From assembly GCA_005880175.1 (NCBI GenBank), contig VBJR01000321.1, positions 17,393-24,018 on the forward strand: a stretch of DNA of 6,626 nt, in the 5' to 3' direction. Below the pieces are notes generated by a model. That model was not told the origin of the DNA. It worked only from the letters and a program-made list of their open reading frames with translations, and did no database searches. Position numbers and translations under genes: made by a program. Position 1 is the first letter of the stretch. Every line of letters starts with the position of its first letter. Source of the DNA: Chloroflexota bacterium. GTDB taxonomy: Bacteria; Chloroflexota; Dormibacteria; Dormibacterales; Dormibacteraceae. Shown one piece after another: positions 1 through 5,892 of this stretch.

Positions 1-531
1 GAGTTCGACCTGTTCTTCCTGCTGCTGGCGGTGGCCGGCAACGAGACCACGCGCAACCTGATCAGCGGCGGCATGCTGGCGCTGATCGAGCACCCCGACC
101 AGCGGCGCCGGCTGCGGGAGGACCGCTCGCTGCTGGACACCGGGGTCGAGGAGCTGCTGCGCTGGGTAACGCCCGTCATGCAGTTCCAGCGCACGGCCCA
201 GCGGGACACCGAGATCGCCGGCGTGCCGGTCGCCGAGGGCGAGCGGGTGGCGCTGTACTACGTGTCGGCCAACCGCGACGAGGCGGTCTTCGAGGACCCG
301 ATGAGGTTCGACGTCGGCCGCACGCCCAACGACCACATCACGTTCGGCGCCGGCGGCCCCCACTTCTGCCTGGGCAACAGCCTGGCCCGCCTGGAGATCC
401 GGACCGTGTTCGACGTCCTGCTCGACCGGCTGCCGGACATCGAGCTGGACGGTCCGCCCCGCAAGCTGCGCTCGAACTTCCTGAACGGGATCAAGTCGAT
501 GCCGGTCCGATTCTCGCCCGCCACGGCCTGA
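1..531 (+). CDS. Cytochrome P450, CYP125/CYP142/CYP124-like steroid side-chain hydroxylase (C-terminal part, cut by window start)
   Basis: The reading frame is open from base 1 to the TGA at 529-531, giving the last 176 residues of a P450; about 230-250 N-terminal residues lie outside the window. Visible landmarks, numbered within the fragment, are the I-helix oxygen-activation motif AGNETT at 12-17, the K-helix ExxR motif (E51, R54), and the heme loop FGAGGPHFCLG at 115-125 with the thiolate ligand Cys123. The AGNETTRN segment and the C-terminal LRSNFLNGIKSMPVRF resemble the mycobacterial CYP125, CYP142 and CYP124 group, which oxidises the terminal carbon of cholesterol or methyl-branched lipids to a carboxylic acid. 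The substrate is inferred from this resemblance and from the downstream genes; the substrate-recognition half of the enzyme cannot be seen. It overlaps the next gene by one base (TGATG), so the two are probably co-transcribed. The P450 family is certain, the subfamily less so. Confidence 0.93.
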   Translation, partial: EFDLFFLLLAVAGNETTRNLISGGMLALIEHPDQRRRLREDRSLLDTGVEELLRWVTPVMQFQRTAQRDTEIAGVPVAEGERVALYYVSANRDEAVFEDPMRFDVGRTPNDHITFGAGGPHFCLGNSLARLEIRTVFDVLLDRLPDIELDGPPRKLRSNFLNGIKSMPVRFSPATA

Positions 532-1703
532 TGCGGGTCGCGCTCACCGACGACCAGGAGGCGCTGCGGGCCGAGCTCCGGGCGTACTTCGCGGAGATGA
601 TGACGCCCGAGGTCGAGGCGGCCATGTCCAGGGGCGAGTGGGGCGGCCAGCGGGCCCGCGACCTGGCGCTGCAGATGGGTCGCGACGGCTGGCTGGGCGT
701 CGGCTGGCCGAAGGAGTACGGGGGCCAGGGACGCTCCGCCGTCGAGCAGTTCATCTTCTTCGACGAGGCCCAGCGGGCGGGCGCGCCGGTGCCGTTCCTG
801 ACCATCAACACGGTCGGGCCGACGCTGATGCGCTACGGCACGGACGAGCAGAAGGCGGCGTTCCTGCCCCGGATCCTGCGCGGCGAGGTCCACTTCTCGA
901 TCGGCTACAGCGAGGCGGACGCGGGGACCGACCTTGCCTCGCTCCGGACCAGCGCCGTGTTCGACGGCGACGAGTGGACGATCAACGGCAGCAAGCTCTG
1001 GACCAGCCTGGTCCAGGACGCCGACTACGTCTGGCTGGCCGCCCGCACCGACCCCGAGGCCAGGAAGCACAAGGGCATCTCGATCTTCATCGTGCCGACG
1101 TCCTCGCGCGGGTTCCGCTACAGCCCGATCCAGACCATCGGCGACGCGAGCACGAACGCCACGTTCTACGAGGACGTGCGGGTGCCCCACTCGGCGCTGG
1201 TGGGCGAGGTCAACCAGGGCTGGTCGCTGATCACGAACCAGCTCAACCTGGAGCGGGTCGCGCTGTGCGCCCCGGGCGGCGTCCAGCGGCTGTACGAGGA
1301 CGTGTGCGCGTGGGCCCGCGAGACGCGCCTGGCCGACGGCCGGCGGGTGGTGGACCGGGAGTGGGTCCGCACGCACCTGGCCCGGATCCACGCCGGCCTG
1401 GAGTTCCTGAAGCTGATCAACTGGAAGTCGGCGTGGGCGCTGACGCAGGGCCGGATCGACCCGGCCGACGCGTCCGCGACGAAGGTCTTCGGCACCGAGT
1501 TCTTCTGCCAGGCGTACCGCCTGATGCTGGAGATCATGGGCCCCGCCGGCGCCGTGAAGCGCGGCTCGCCGGAAGCGGTCCTGCGCGGGCGGGTCGAGCG
1601 CTCGTACCGGGGCACGCTGATCCTCACGTTCGGCGGCGGCACCAACGAGGTGCAGCGCGACCTCATCAGCGGCTTCGGCCTGGGCATGCAGGTGCGGCGC
1701 TGA
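531..1703 (+). CDS. fadE26: Acyl-CoA dehydrogenase, FadE26/ChsE4-like catalytic subunit
   Basis: This 390-residue protein has the length and layout of an acyl-CoA dehydrogenase and closely resembles mycobacterial FadE26 (ChsE4) as I remember it. Shared stretches include GWPKEYGGQGRSA (58-70), AGAPVPFLTIN (83-93), HFSIGYSEADAGTDLASLRT (121-140) and TFGGGTNEVQRD (366-377). Known ChsE4 pairs with ChsE5 in an alpha2beta2 flavoenzyme that dehydrogenates 3-oxocholest-4-en-26-oyl-CoA, the first beta-oxidation step on the sterol side chain. Glu241 in NQLNLERVAL aligns with the ChsE4 catalytic glutamate (Glu247 in M. tuberculosis, from memory). The protein lacks the REQFGRP-type FAD arginine segment, which the next gene supplies, as expected for an obligate heteromer. 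The ATG overlaps the P450 stop by one base and has no clear Shine-Dalgarno sequence, so translation is probably coupled. It is soluble, with no signal peptide or membrane segment. The family is very secure; the exact substrate is inferred. Confidence 0.93.
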   Translation: MRVALTDDQEALRAELRAYFAEMMTPEVEAAMSRGEWGGQRARDLALQMGRDGWLGVGWPKEYGGQGRSAVEQFIFFDEAQRAGAPVPFLTINTVGPTLMRYGTDEQKAAFLPRILRGEVHFSIGYSEADAGTDLASLRTSAVFDGDEWTINGSKLWTSLVQDADYVWLAARTDPEARKHKGISIFIVPTSSRGFRYSPIQTIGDASTNATFYEDVRVPHSALVGEVNQGWSLITNQLNLERVALCAPGGVQRLYEDVCAWARETRLADGRRVVDREWVRTHLARIHAGLEFLKLINWKSAWALTQGRIDPADASATKVFGTEFFCQAYRLMLEIMGPAGAVKRGSPEAVLRGRVERSYRGTLILTFGGGTNEVQRDLISGFGLGMQVRR

Positions 1704-2779
1704 TGGACTTCGCGTACACGCCGGAGCAGGACGAGCTGCGGGCGCTGGCCCGAGAGGTGCTGGCGGACCACGCCACGCCGCAGCGCGTGGCGGAGGTCGA
1801 GGCGAGCGAGGAGCGGATCGACCGCGCGCTGTGGGCCGCCCTGGCCGACGCCGGGCTGCTCGGCATCGCGGTGCCCGAGGAGGAGGGCGGCTCCGGGCTC
1901 GGCATGGTCGAGCTGTGCATCCTGCTGGAGGAGGTCGGCCGGACGGTCGCGCCGGTCCCGGCCTACGCCACGCTGCTGCTGGGGGCGCTCCCCGTCGCGG
2001 CGTTCGGCACACCGGCCCAGCGGGCGCGGCTGCTGCCGGGGGTGGCGAGCGGCATGACGCTGCTGAGCGGCGCCCTGGAGGAGCCGCGCAACCTCGACCC
2101 GCTGGCCCCGGCGACGCGCGTGGTCGAGGGCCGGCTGCACGGCGTCAAGCTGGCCGTGCCGGTGGCCGCCGCCTCGGCGGCCGTCGTCGTGTCCGCGGAC
2201 GCCGGCCTCTTCCTGGTGGACCCGCACGACCCGGGCGTGACGCTGGAGCGCCAGGAGGTCACGAACCACGAGCCGCGGTTCCTGGTGACGCTGGACGGCG
2301 CGCCCGCGGAGCCGCTCGGCGGCCCCGACGCGGTGGCCTGGCTGGTGCGCCGGGCGCGGCTGGGCCTGTGCGCCATGCAGGTCGGCGTGACCGACCGGGC
2401 CCTGCGCATGACGGCCGAGTACACGTCGGCGCGCGAGCAGTTCGGCCGCCCGCTGTCGGCGTTCCAGGCGGTCTCCCAGCGGGCGGCGGACGCGTACGTG
2501 GACGTCGAGGGCATCCGGCTCACGACCCAGGCCGCGCTCTGGCGGCTGGCCGCGGGTGAGGAGGCGGCGGCCGACAACGCCGTCGCCGTCGCCAAGCTCT
2601 GGGCGGCGGAGGCCGGGCAGCGCGTCGTGCACGCGGCCCAGCACCTGCACGGCGGCGTCGGCGTGGACGTGTCGTACCCGCTTCACCGCTCGTTCCTGTG
2701 GGCCAAGGAGCTGGAGCTGAGCCTCGGCGGCGCGCAGCAGCAGCTCCTGGTCCTGGGTGACATGATCGCCGCGCAATGA
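1703..2779 (+). CDS. fadE27: Acyl-CoA dehydrogenase, FadE27/ChsE5-like partner subunit
   Basis: The product is 358 residues starting MDFAYTPEQDELR. The ATG at 1703 overlaps the previous stop by one base; the same frame is open far upstream, but only as a shadow inside fadE26. It carries AREQFGRP (243-250), whose arginine normally contacts FAD, followed by FQAVSQRAADAYVDV and then HLHGGVGVD (314-322), typical of the C-terminal helical domain. The central part is poor: there is no YSE..AGTD substrate/flavin motif and no catalytic glutamate in the usual place, as in known ChsE5. It therefore complements the upstream subunit, and the two together should form one active site across the subunit interface. 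By family knowledge the pair acts on CoA esters of the sterol C8 or C5 side chain. Its end overlaps the ligase start by four bases (ATGA). Confidence is high for the family and pairing, moderate for sterol specificity. Confidence 0.91.
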   Translation: MDFAYTPEQDELRALAREVLADHATPQRVAEVEASEERIDRALWAALADAGLLGIAVPEEEGGSGLGMVELCILLEEVGRTVAPVPAYATLLLGALPVAAFGTPAQRARLLPGVASGMTLLSGALEEPRNLDPLAPATRVVEGRLHGVKLAVPVAAASAAVVVSADAGLFLVDPHDPGVTLERQEVTNHEPRFLVTLDGAPAEPLGGPDAVAWLVRRARLGLCAMQVGVTDRALRMTAEYTSAREQFGRPLSAFQAVSQRAADAYVDVEGIRLTTQAALWRLAAGEEAAADNAVAVAKLWAAEAGQRVVHAAQHLHGGVGVDVSYPLHRSFLWAKELELSLGGAQQQLLVLGDMIAAQ

Positions 2780-4298
2780 CGACGTTCAACCTCGCCGACC
2801 TGTTCGAGAGCATCGTCGACGCGGTCCCCGACCGGCTGGCGCTGGTCTGCGGCGAGCGCCGGCTGACGTACGCCGAGCTCGACGCGCGGGCCAACCGCCT
2901 CGCCCGTACTCTGCTGGCGCTGGGCGTCCGGCCCGGCGACCACGTGGGCATCCATCTCTACAACGGGACCGAGTACCTGGAGTGCATGCTGGCGGCGTTC
3001 AAGGTCCGGGCGGTCCCGGTCAACGTGAACTACCGCTACGTGGCCGGCGAGCTCCGCTCGCTGTTCCGCGACGCCGACCTGGTGGCGCTCGTGCACCAGC
3101 GCGAGTTCGGCCCCCGGGTGAGCGAGGTGGCCGGGGACGTCCCGACGCTGCGCCACCTGGTGTACGTGGACGACGCGAGCGGCGCGGAGCCGCCCACCGG
3201 CTCGGTCGAGCTGGAGGCCGCCCGCGCCGGCCAGCCCGCCGGGCGCGACTTCGAGCCCCGCTCGGGCGGCGACCTGCACGTGATCTACACCGGTGGGACG
3301 ACCGGCGCCCCGAGGGGCGTGATCTGGCGCCACGAGGACCTGTTCTTCGCGGGCATGGCCGGCGGCAACCCCAGCGGCGAGCCGGCGGAGCGTCCCGAGC
3401 AGGTGGCGGAGCGGGCGGCTGCCGCCGGCATCCTCGTCTCGTTCCCGGTGCCGCCGCTGATGCACGGCGCGGCGCAGCTCGGCAGCTTCATCAACTTCTT
3501 CATGGGCGGCGTCGTCGTGCTCGTCCCCCGGTTCGACCCGGTCGAGGTGTGGCGCCTGGTCGAGCGCGAGCGGGTGAACACGCTGAGCCTGGTCGGCGAC
3601 GCGATGGCCCGGCCGCTGGCCGAGGCGCTCGACGGCGGGCTGGAGGTGGACACCTCGGCGCTCTTCGTGCTCAGCTCGGCGGGAGCCATCTTCTCGGCGT
3701 TCGTGCGCGAGCAGCTGCACCGCCTGCTCCCGAACGTGATGCTGATGGACAACTTCGGCGCGTCAGAGACCGGCTTCCAGGGCCGGGCCACGCCGGACAG
3801 CAGCCCGGAGGCCGGCCTCAAGTTCGCGATGAACCGGCACACCACCGTCCTGGACGACGAGCTGCGGCCGGTCGTCCCGGGCTCGGGCGTCATCGGCCGC
3901 GTGGCGCTGTCCGGCCGGGTGCCGGTCGGCTACTACGGCGACCCCGTGAAGACGCGCGAGGTGTTCGTCGAGGCGGACGGCCGCCGCTGGGTGATGCCGG
4001 GCGACCTGGCCCTGGTGAACGCGGACGGCACGGTGACCGTGCTCGGCCGGGGCACGCAGTGCATCAACTCCGGGGGGGAGAAGATCTTCCCCGAGGAGGT
4101 CGAGGCCGCCCTCAAGTCGCACCCGGACGTGTTCGCCGCCAGGCGACCCTGGACGCGCTGCGCGCCCACTGCGAGGAGCGGATCGCCCGCTACAAGCTGC
4201 CCCGGGTGCTCGTGGAGGTGCCCGAGGTGGTGCGCTCGCCGAGCGGAAAGCCGGACTACGGCTGGGCCCGGGAGGTGGCTGCACGCCGCCTACCATGA
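2776..4298 (+). pseudogene. fadD19: FadD19-like steroid side-chain acyl-CoA ligase, broken by an internal deletion/frameshift near 4140
   Basis: An ANL-superfamily adenylate-forming ligase that would join CoA to a C26 steroid acid using ATP. Residues 1-455 run in frame from the ATG at 2776: nucleotide-binding loop YTGGTTGAPRGV (171-182, arginine where lysine is usual), WRHEDL (185-190), GDAMARPL (274-281), NFGASETG (326-333), PVGYYGDP (383-390), PGD (408-410) and the A8 region GRGTQCINSGGEKIFPEEVE. These match FadD19 more than generic FadD proteins. After HPDVFAA (codon ending 4140) this frame turns to low-complexity sequence and stops at 4551. The genuine C-terminus continues in the third frame from about 4140: QATLDALRAHCEERIARYK, then SPSGKPDYGWA with the catalytic lysine codon at 4248-4250, ending at the TGA at 4296-4298. 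About 24 residues expected here (the VVGVPD..G..V.AVV segment) are missing, so this is a deletion, not just a slipped base. The tail's stop overlaps the kstR start by four bases (ATGA), which supports it as the original end. It is either a decayed gene or an assembly error. Confidence 0.88.
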
Positions 4299-4879
4299 GC
4301 CGCGTGGCGGTGGACGTCCTGACCCCGGTTCAACGACAGCGCCGGCAGCGCATCGTCGACGCGGCGGTCGGGCTGGCGGCGGAGGGTGGCTACGACGCGG
4401 TCCAGATGCGCGAGGTCGCGCTCCGGGCCGACGTCGCGCTCGGCACGCTGTACCGGTACTTCGCCTCCAAGGAGCACCTGCTGGTCTCGGCGCTGGCCGA
4501 GCACGTGGCCGACCTCCGGGGCCGGCTGGTGGAGCGGCCGCCGCGCGGTGAGGACGACGCGGCGCGCGTCATGGACGTGATCAAGCGCGTCACGCGGGCC
4601 CTCCAGCGGGAGCCGAACGTGATCTCGGCGATGCTCAAGTCGCTGATCTCGTCCGGCGCCGGCGTCGAGGAGGCGGTGCTGCCGATCGGCGGTCAGATGA
4701 CCGCGATCGTCGTCAGCGCCATGCGCCACAGCCCGGAGACGGTCGAGCGCGACCGGGCGGTCGCCGAGGTGATCCAGCAGGTGTGGCTGGCCAGCCTGCT
4801 CTGGTGGGTCGCCGGGCGGGCGCCGGCCCGCCAGGTCGAGGAGAAGGTCGAGCGAGCGGTGGTCCTCCTGCTGCGCTGA
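4295..4879 (+). CDS. kstR: TetR-family regulator, KstR-like repressor of sterol catabolism
   Basis: The 194-residue protein has a TetR N-terminal DNA-binding domain: QRRQRIVDAAVGLAAEGGYDAVQMREVALRADVALGTLYRYFASKEHLL, with the helix-turn-helix at about 36-56. It continues with an alpha-helical ligand/dimer domain. GGYDAVQMR, ADVALGTLYRYF, KEHLLVSAL and VWLASLLWWVAGRA resemble mycobacterial KstR closely, and its length is close to KstR's (about 200). Known KstR represses the cholesterol regulon by binding a TnnAACnnGTTnnA palindrome, and 3-oxocholest-4-en-26-oyl-CoA, the FadD19 product, releases it. The gene sits directly behind its likely ligand-producing enzyme. The ATG overlaps the ligase stop by four bases; a GGGAGGTGG stretch at 4269-4277 is too far upstream to be an ideal ribosome site, so coupled translation is likely. 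No canonical KstR site is visible in the window; the operon promoter lies upstream of it. TetR family is certain; the KstR assignment is strong by resemblance and context. Confidence 0.88.
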   Translation: MSRVAVDVLTPVQRQRRQRIVDAAVGLAAEGGYDAVQMREVALRADVALGTLYRYFASKEHLLVSALAEHVADLRGRLVERPPRGEDDAARVMDVIKRVTRALQREPNVISAMLKSLISSGAGVEEAVLPIGGQMTAIVVSAMRHSPETVERDRAVAEVIQQVWLASLLWWVAGRAPARQVEEKVERAVVLLLR

Positions 4880-4906
4880 CCCTCAGCGTTCGGGACGTCT
4901 GACACT

Positions 4907-4912
4907 TAGTCT
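4907..4912 (+). promoter_or_regulatory. Candidate -10 hexamer for a leaderless transcript of the ParB-like gene
   Basis: TAGTCT fits the actinobacterial TANNNT -10 pattern. Its last base is followed by seven bases and then the ATG at 4920, so transcription would begin at or next to the start codon. No Shine-Dalgarno sequence is visible in the 40-base gap after kstR, which fits leaderless translation. The -35 position (around 4884-4889, CAGCGT) is poor. A weak dyad CTGACA/TGTCGG (4899-4904 and 4913-4918, one mismatch) brackets the hexamer. This is inferred from pattern only. Confidence 0.5.
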
Positions 4913-4919
4913 TGTCGGC

Positions 4920-5828
4920 ATGCGCTCTGACAACGACGCCGCCAACGACGCCGCAATCGATCTCGAACGGTTCGAGCTCCGTCTGTTCCCGGCCGATCCG
5001 CCCGCGACCGCCGACATCCAGGTCGAGGAGCGCCGGCTGCCGTACGAGCCCACCGTGGCCGCGTTCAGCCCGGCGCTGTCCCGGGTGGTCGAGCGGTTCG
5101 GGCTCCCCGAGCGTCCGCTCGTCATGGCCCTGGAGGACGACGGCGAGGAGGAGTTCCAGGTGCTGTCCGGCGCGCGCTGGATCCGGGCCGCGCGCGAGGC
5201 GGGGATGGACCGCATCCCGGTCCGCGCGGTCGAGCTCTCGGAGGTCTCCGGCGCGTTCCTGGCCCTGGTGCTCAACCAGCAGTGGACGGCCGACGTCGCC
5301 GCCCAGGCCGACGCCCTCCAGGCGCTCCTGGAGCACGGCCTCGACGAGGAGGAGCTGGCCAAGGCCAGCGGGCTCGGCCGCGGCCGCGTGCGCCGGCTGA
5401 GCACGCTGCTGGAGCTGCACCCGGTGCTGCGGCAGGCGCTGCGCGCGGGCCGGCTGAAGCCGCAGGTCGCGTTCGCGGCCGCCGGGCTGTCGCCGGAGTC
5501 CCAGGAGGCGCTGGCGGTGGTCTACGAGCAGGAGGGCGAGCTGACCACCGCCGACCTGCGCAACCTGCCCGAGCTGGCGACGGGCGACGCGGAAGCCGAG
5601 GCCGAAGCCGAGGGCGCCGCCGGCGACCCGCCGCCGGCCGAGGACGCCGGGGACGGCGCCGGCGGCCTGGCCGGGCTTCCCACGGTGACGGCGTCGGAGG
5701 ACGCCGCGACCCGGGCCCGCCGGCAGGCGGAGGAGCTGCTCCGGACGCTGGAGCAGGCGCAGGTCCCCGGCGAGATTCGCGACCGCGTCGCCGAGGTGGT
5801 CGAGCAGCTGTCCCTGGTCACGGTCTGA
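4920..5828 (+). CDS. ParB/Spo0J-like DNA-binding protein with degenerate CTP-binding motif
   Basis: The 302-residue protein shows a ParB-type layout. An N-terminal ParB/sulfiredoxin-like domain (about 33-122) includes FQVLSGARWIRAAREAGMDRIPVRAV. A KorB/Spo0J-like helix-turn-helix region (about 125-198) includes LDEEELAKASGLGRGRVRRLSTLLELHPVLRQALRAGRLKPQVA. An acidic Ala/Glu/Pro/Gly-rich linker follows (about 218-256), then a charged helix (258-300) that could dimerise. Canonical ParB proteins carry GERRxR, which contacts CTP; here the aligned stretch is GARWIR, so the conserved Glu and one Arg are lost. No parA partner and no parS-like site (TGTTTCACGTGAAACA) is in the window, so chromosome partitioning is unlikely to be its main job; it may be a transcriptional or nucleoid-associated regulator. 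The start at 4920 was chosen because it follows a -10-like hexamer at leaderless spacing. It is 40 bases after kstR with no terminator between them, so some co-transcription is possible. Domain call is fairly secure; function is unknown. Confidence 0.78.
   Translation: MRSDNDAANDAAIDLERFELRLFPADPPATADIQVEERRLPYEPTVAAFSPALSRVVERFGLPERPLVMALEDDGEEEFQVLSGARWIRAAREAGMDRIPVRAVELSEVSGAFLALVLNQQWTADVAAQADALQALLEHGLDEEELAKASGLGRGRVRRLSTLLELHPVLRQALRAGRLKPQVAFAAAGLSPESQEALAVVYEQEGELTTADLRNLPELATGDAEAEAEAEGAAGDPPPAEDAGDGAGGLAGLPTVTASEDAATRARRQAEELLRTLEQAQVPGEIRDRVAEVVEQLSLVTV
4962..4976. promoter_or_regulatory. Perfect 7-1-7 palindrome, operator-like, inside the 5' end of the ParB-like gene
   Basis: CTCGAAC-G-GTTCGAG is a perfect inverted repeat with a one-base centre. 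After a mismatch on each side, two more complementary pairs flank it (GA at 4959-4960 and TC at 4978-4979). It lies 42 bases after the first base of the start codon and codes for LERFE. The half-sites resemble the actinobacterial LexA box (TCGAAC-N4-GTTCGA) and the KstR box (TnnAACnnGTTnnA), but the spacing of one base matches neither (four and two). It may be an operator for an unknown regulator, possibly the ParB-like protein itself, or coincidence in coding DNA. Confidence 0.4.
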
Positions 5829-5892
5829 GCCGGATTCCACCGACGGAGGTGGATGTAGCGCCGAGTCACCGACTGTTCGGTGGAATCCGGCT
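5828..5892. terminator. Perfect 16-bp inverted repeat between convergent genes, probable bidirectional terminator
   Basis: The left arm AGCCGGATTCCACCGA (5828-5843) is the exact reverse complement of the right arm TCGGTGGAATCCGGCT (5877-5892), with a 33-base loop. The left arm begins on the last base of the ParB-like gene's stop codon. The right arm lies within the last codons of the convergent DUF1275 gene, whose stop (5866-5868) is in the loop. No T-run follows on either strand, which is common for actinobacterial terminators. Inside the loop GGTGGA (5848-5853) can also pair with TCCACC (5836-5841), giving a small competing hairpin with a six-base loop. Position and symmetry favour termination of both transcripts. 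Confidence 0.72.

Noticed and set aside
258..2012. Long antisense open frame opposite the P450 and dehydrogenase genes (and a similar one at 1166-2776)
   Set aside because: Arg/Pro/Ala-rich low-complexity translation, no recognisable motif, and fully overlaps well-supported genes; long antisense open frames are expected at this GC content.
4071..4080. Run of seven G as the cause of the ligase frameshift
   Set aside because: The frame is still correct after it (GEKIFPEEVEAAL, 4078-4116); the break is about 60 bases later and involves lost sequence.
4120..4160. Programmed ribosomal frameshift in the ligase
   Set aside because: No slippery heptamer is visible, and conserved residues are absent as well as the frame changed.
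4141..4551. Read-through extension of the ligase in its first frame
   Set aside because: The translation is Arg/Gly/Pro-rich with no ligase motifs and overlaps the start of kstR; it is the out-of-frame product of the break near 4140.
4962..4976. SOS (LexA) box
   Set aside because: Half-sites match but the spacer is one base instead of four, and it lies inside the coding region.
5590..5614. Tandem repeat GAAGCCGAG(GCC) in the ParB-like gene
   Set aside because: Only about two 12-base units encoding an Ala-Glu linker; ordinary low-complexity linker rather than a functional repeat.
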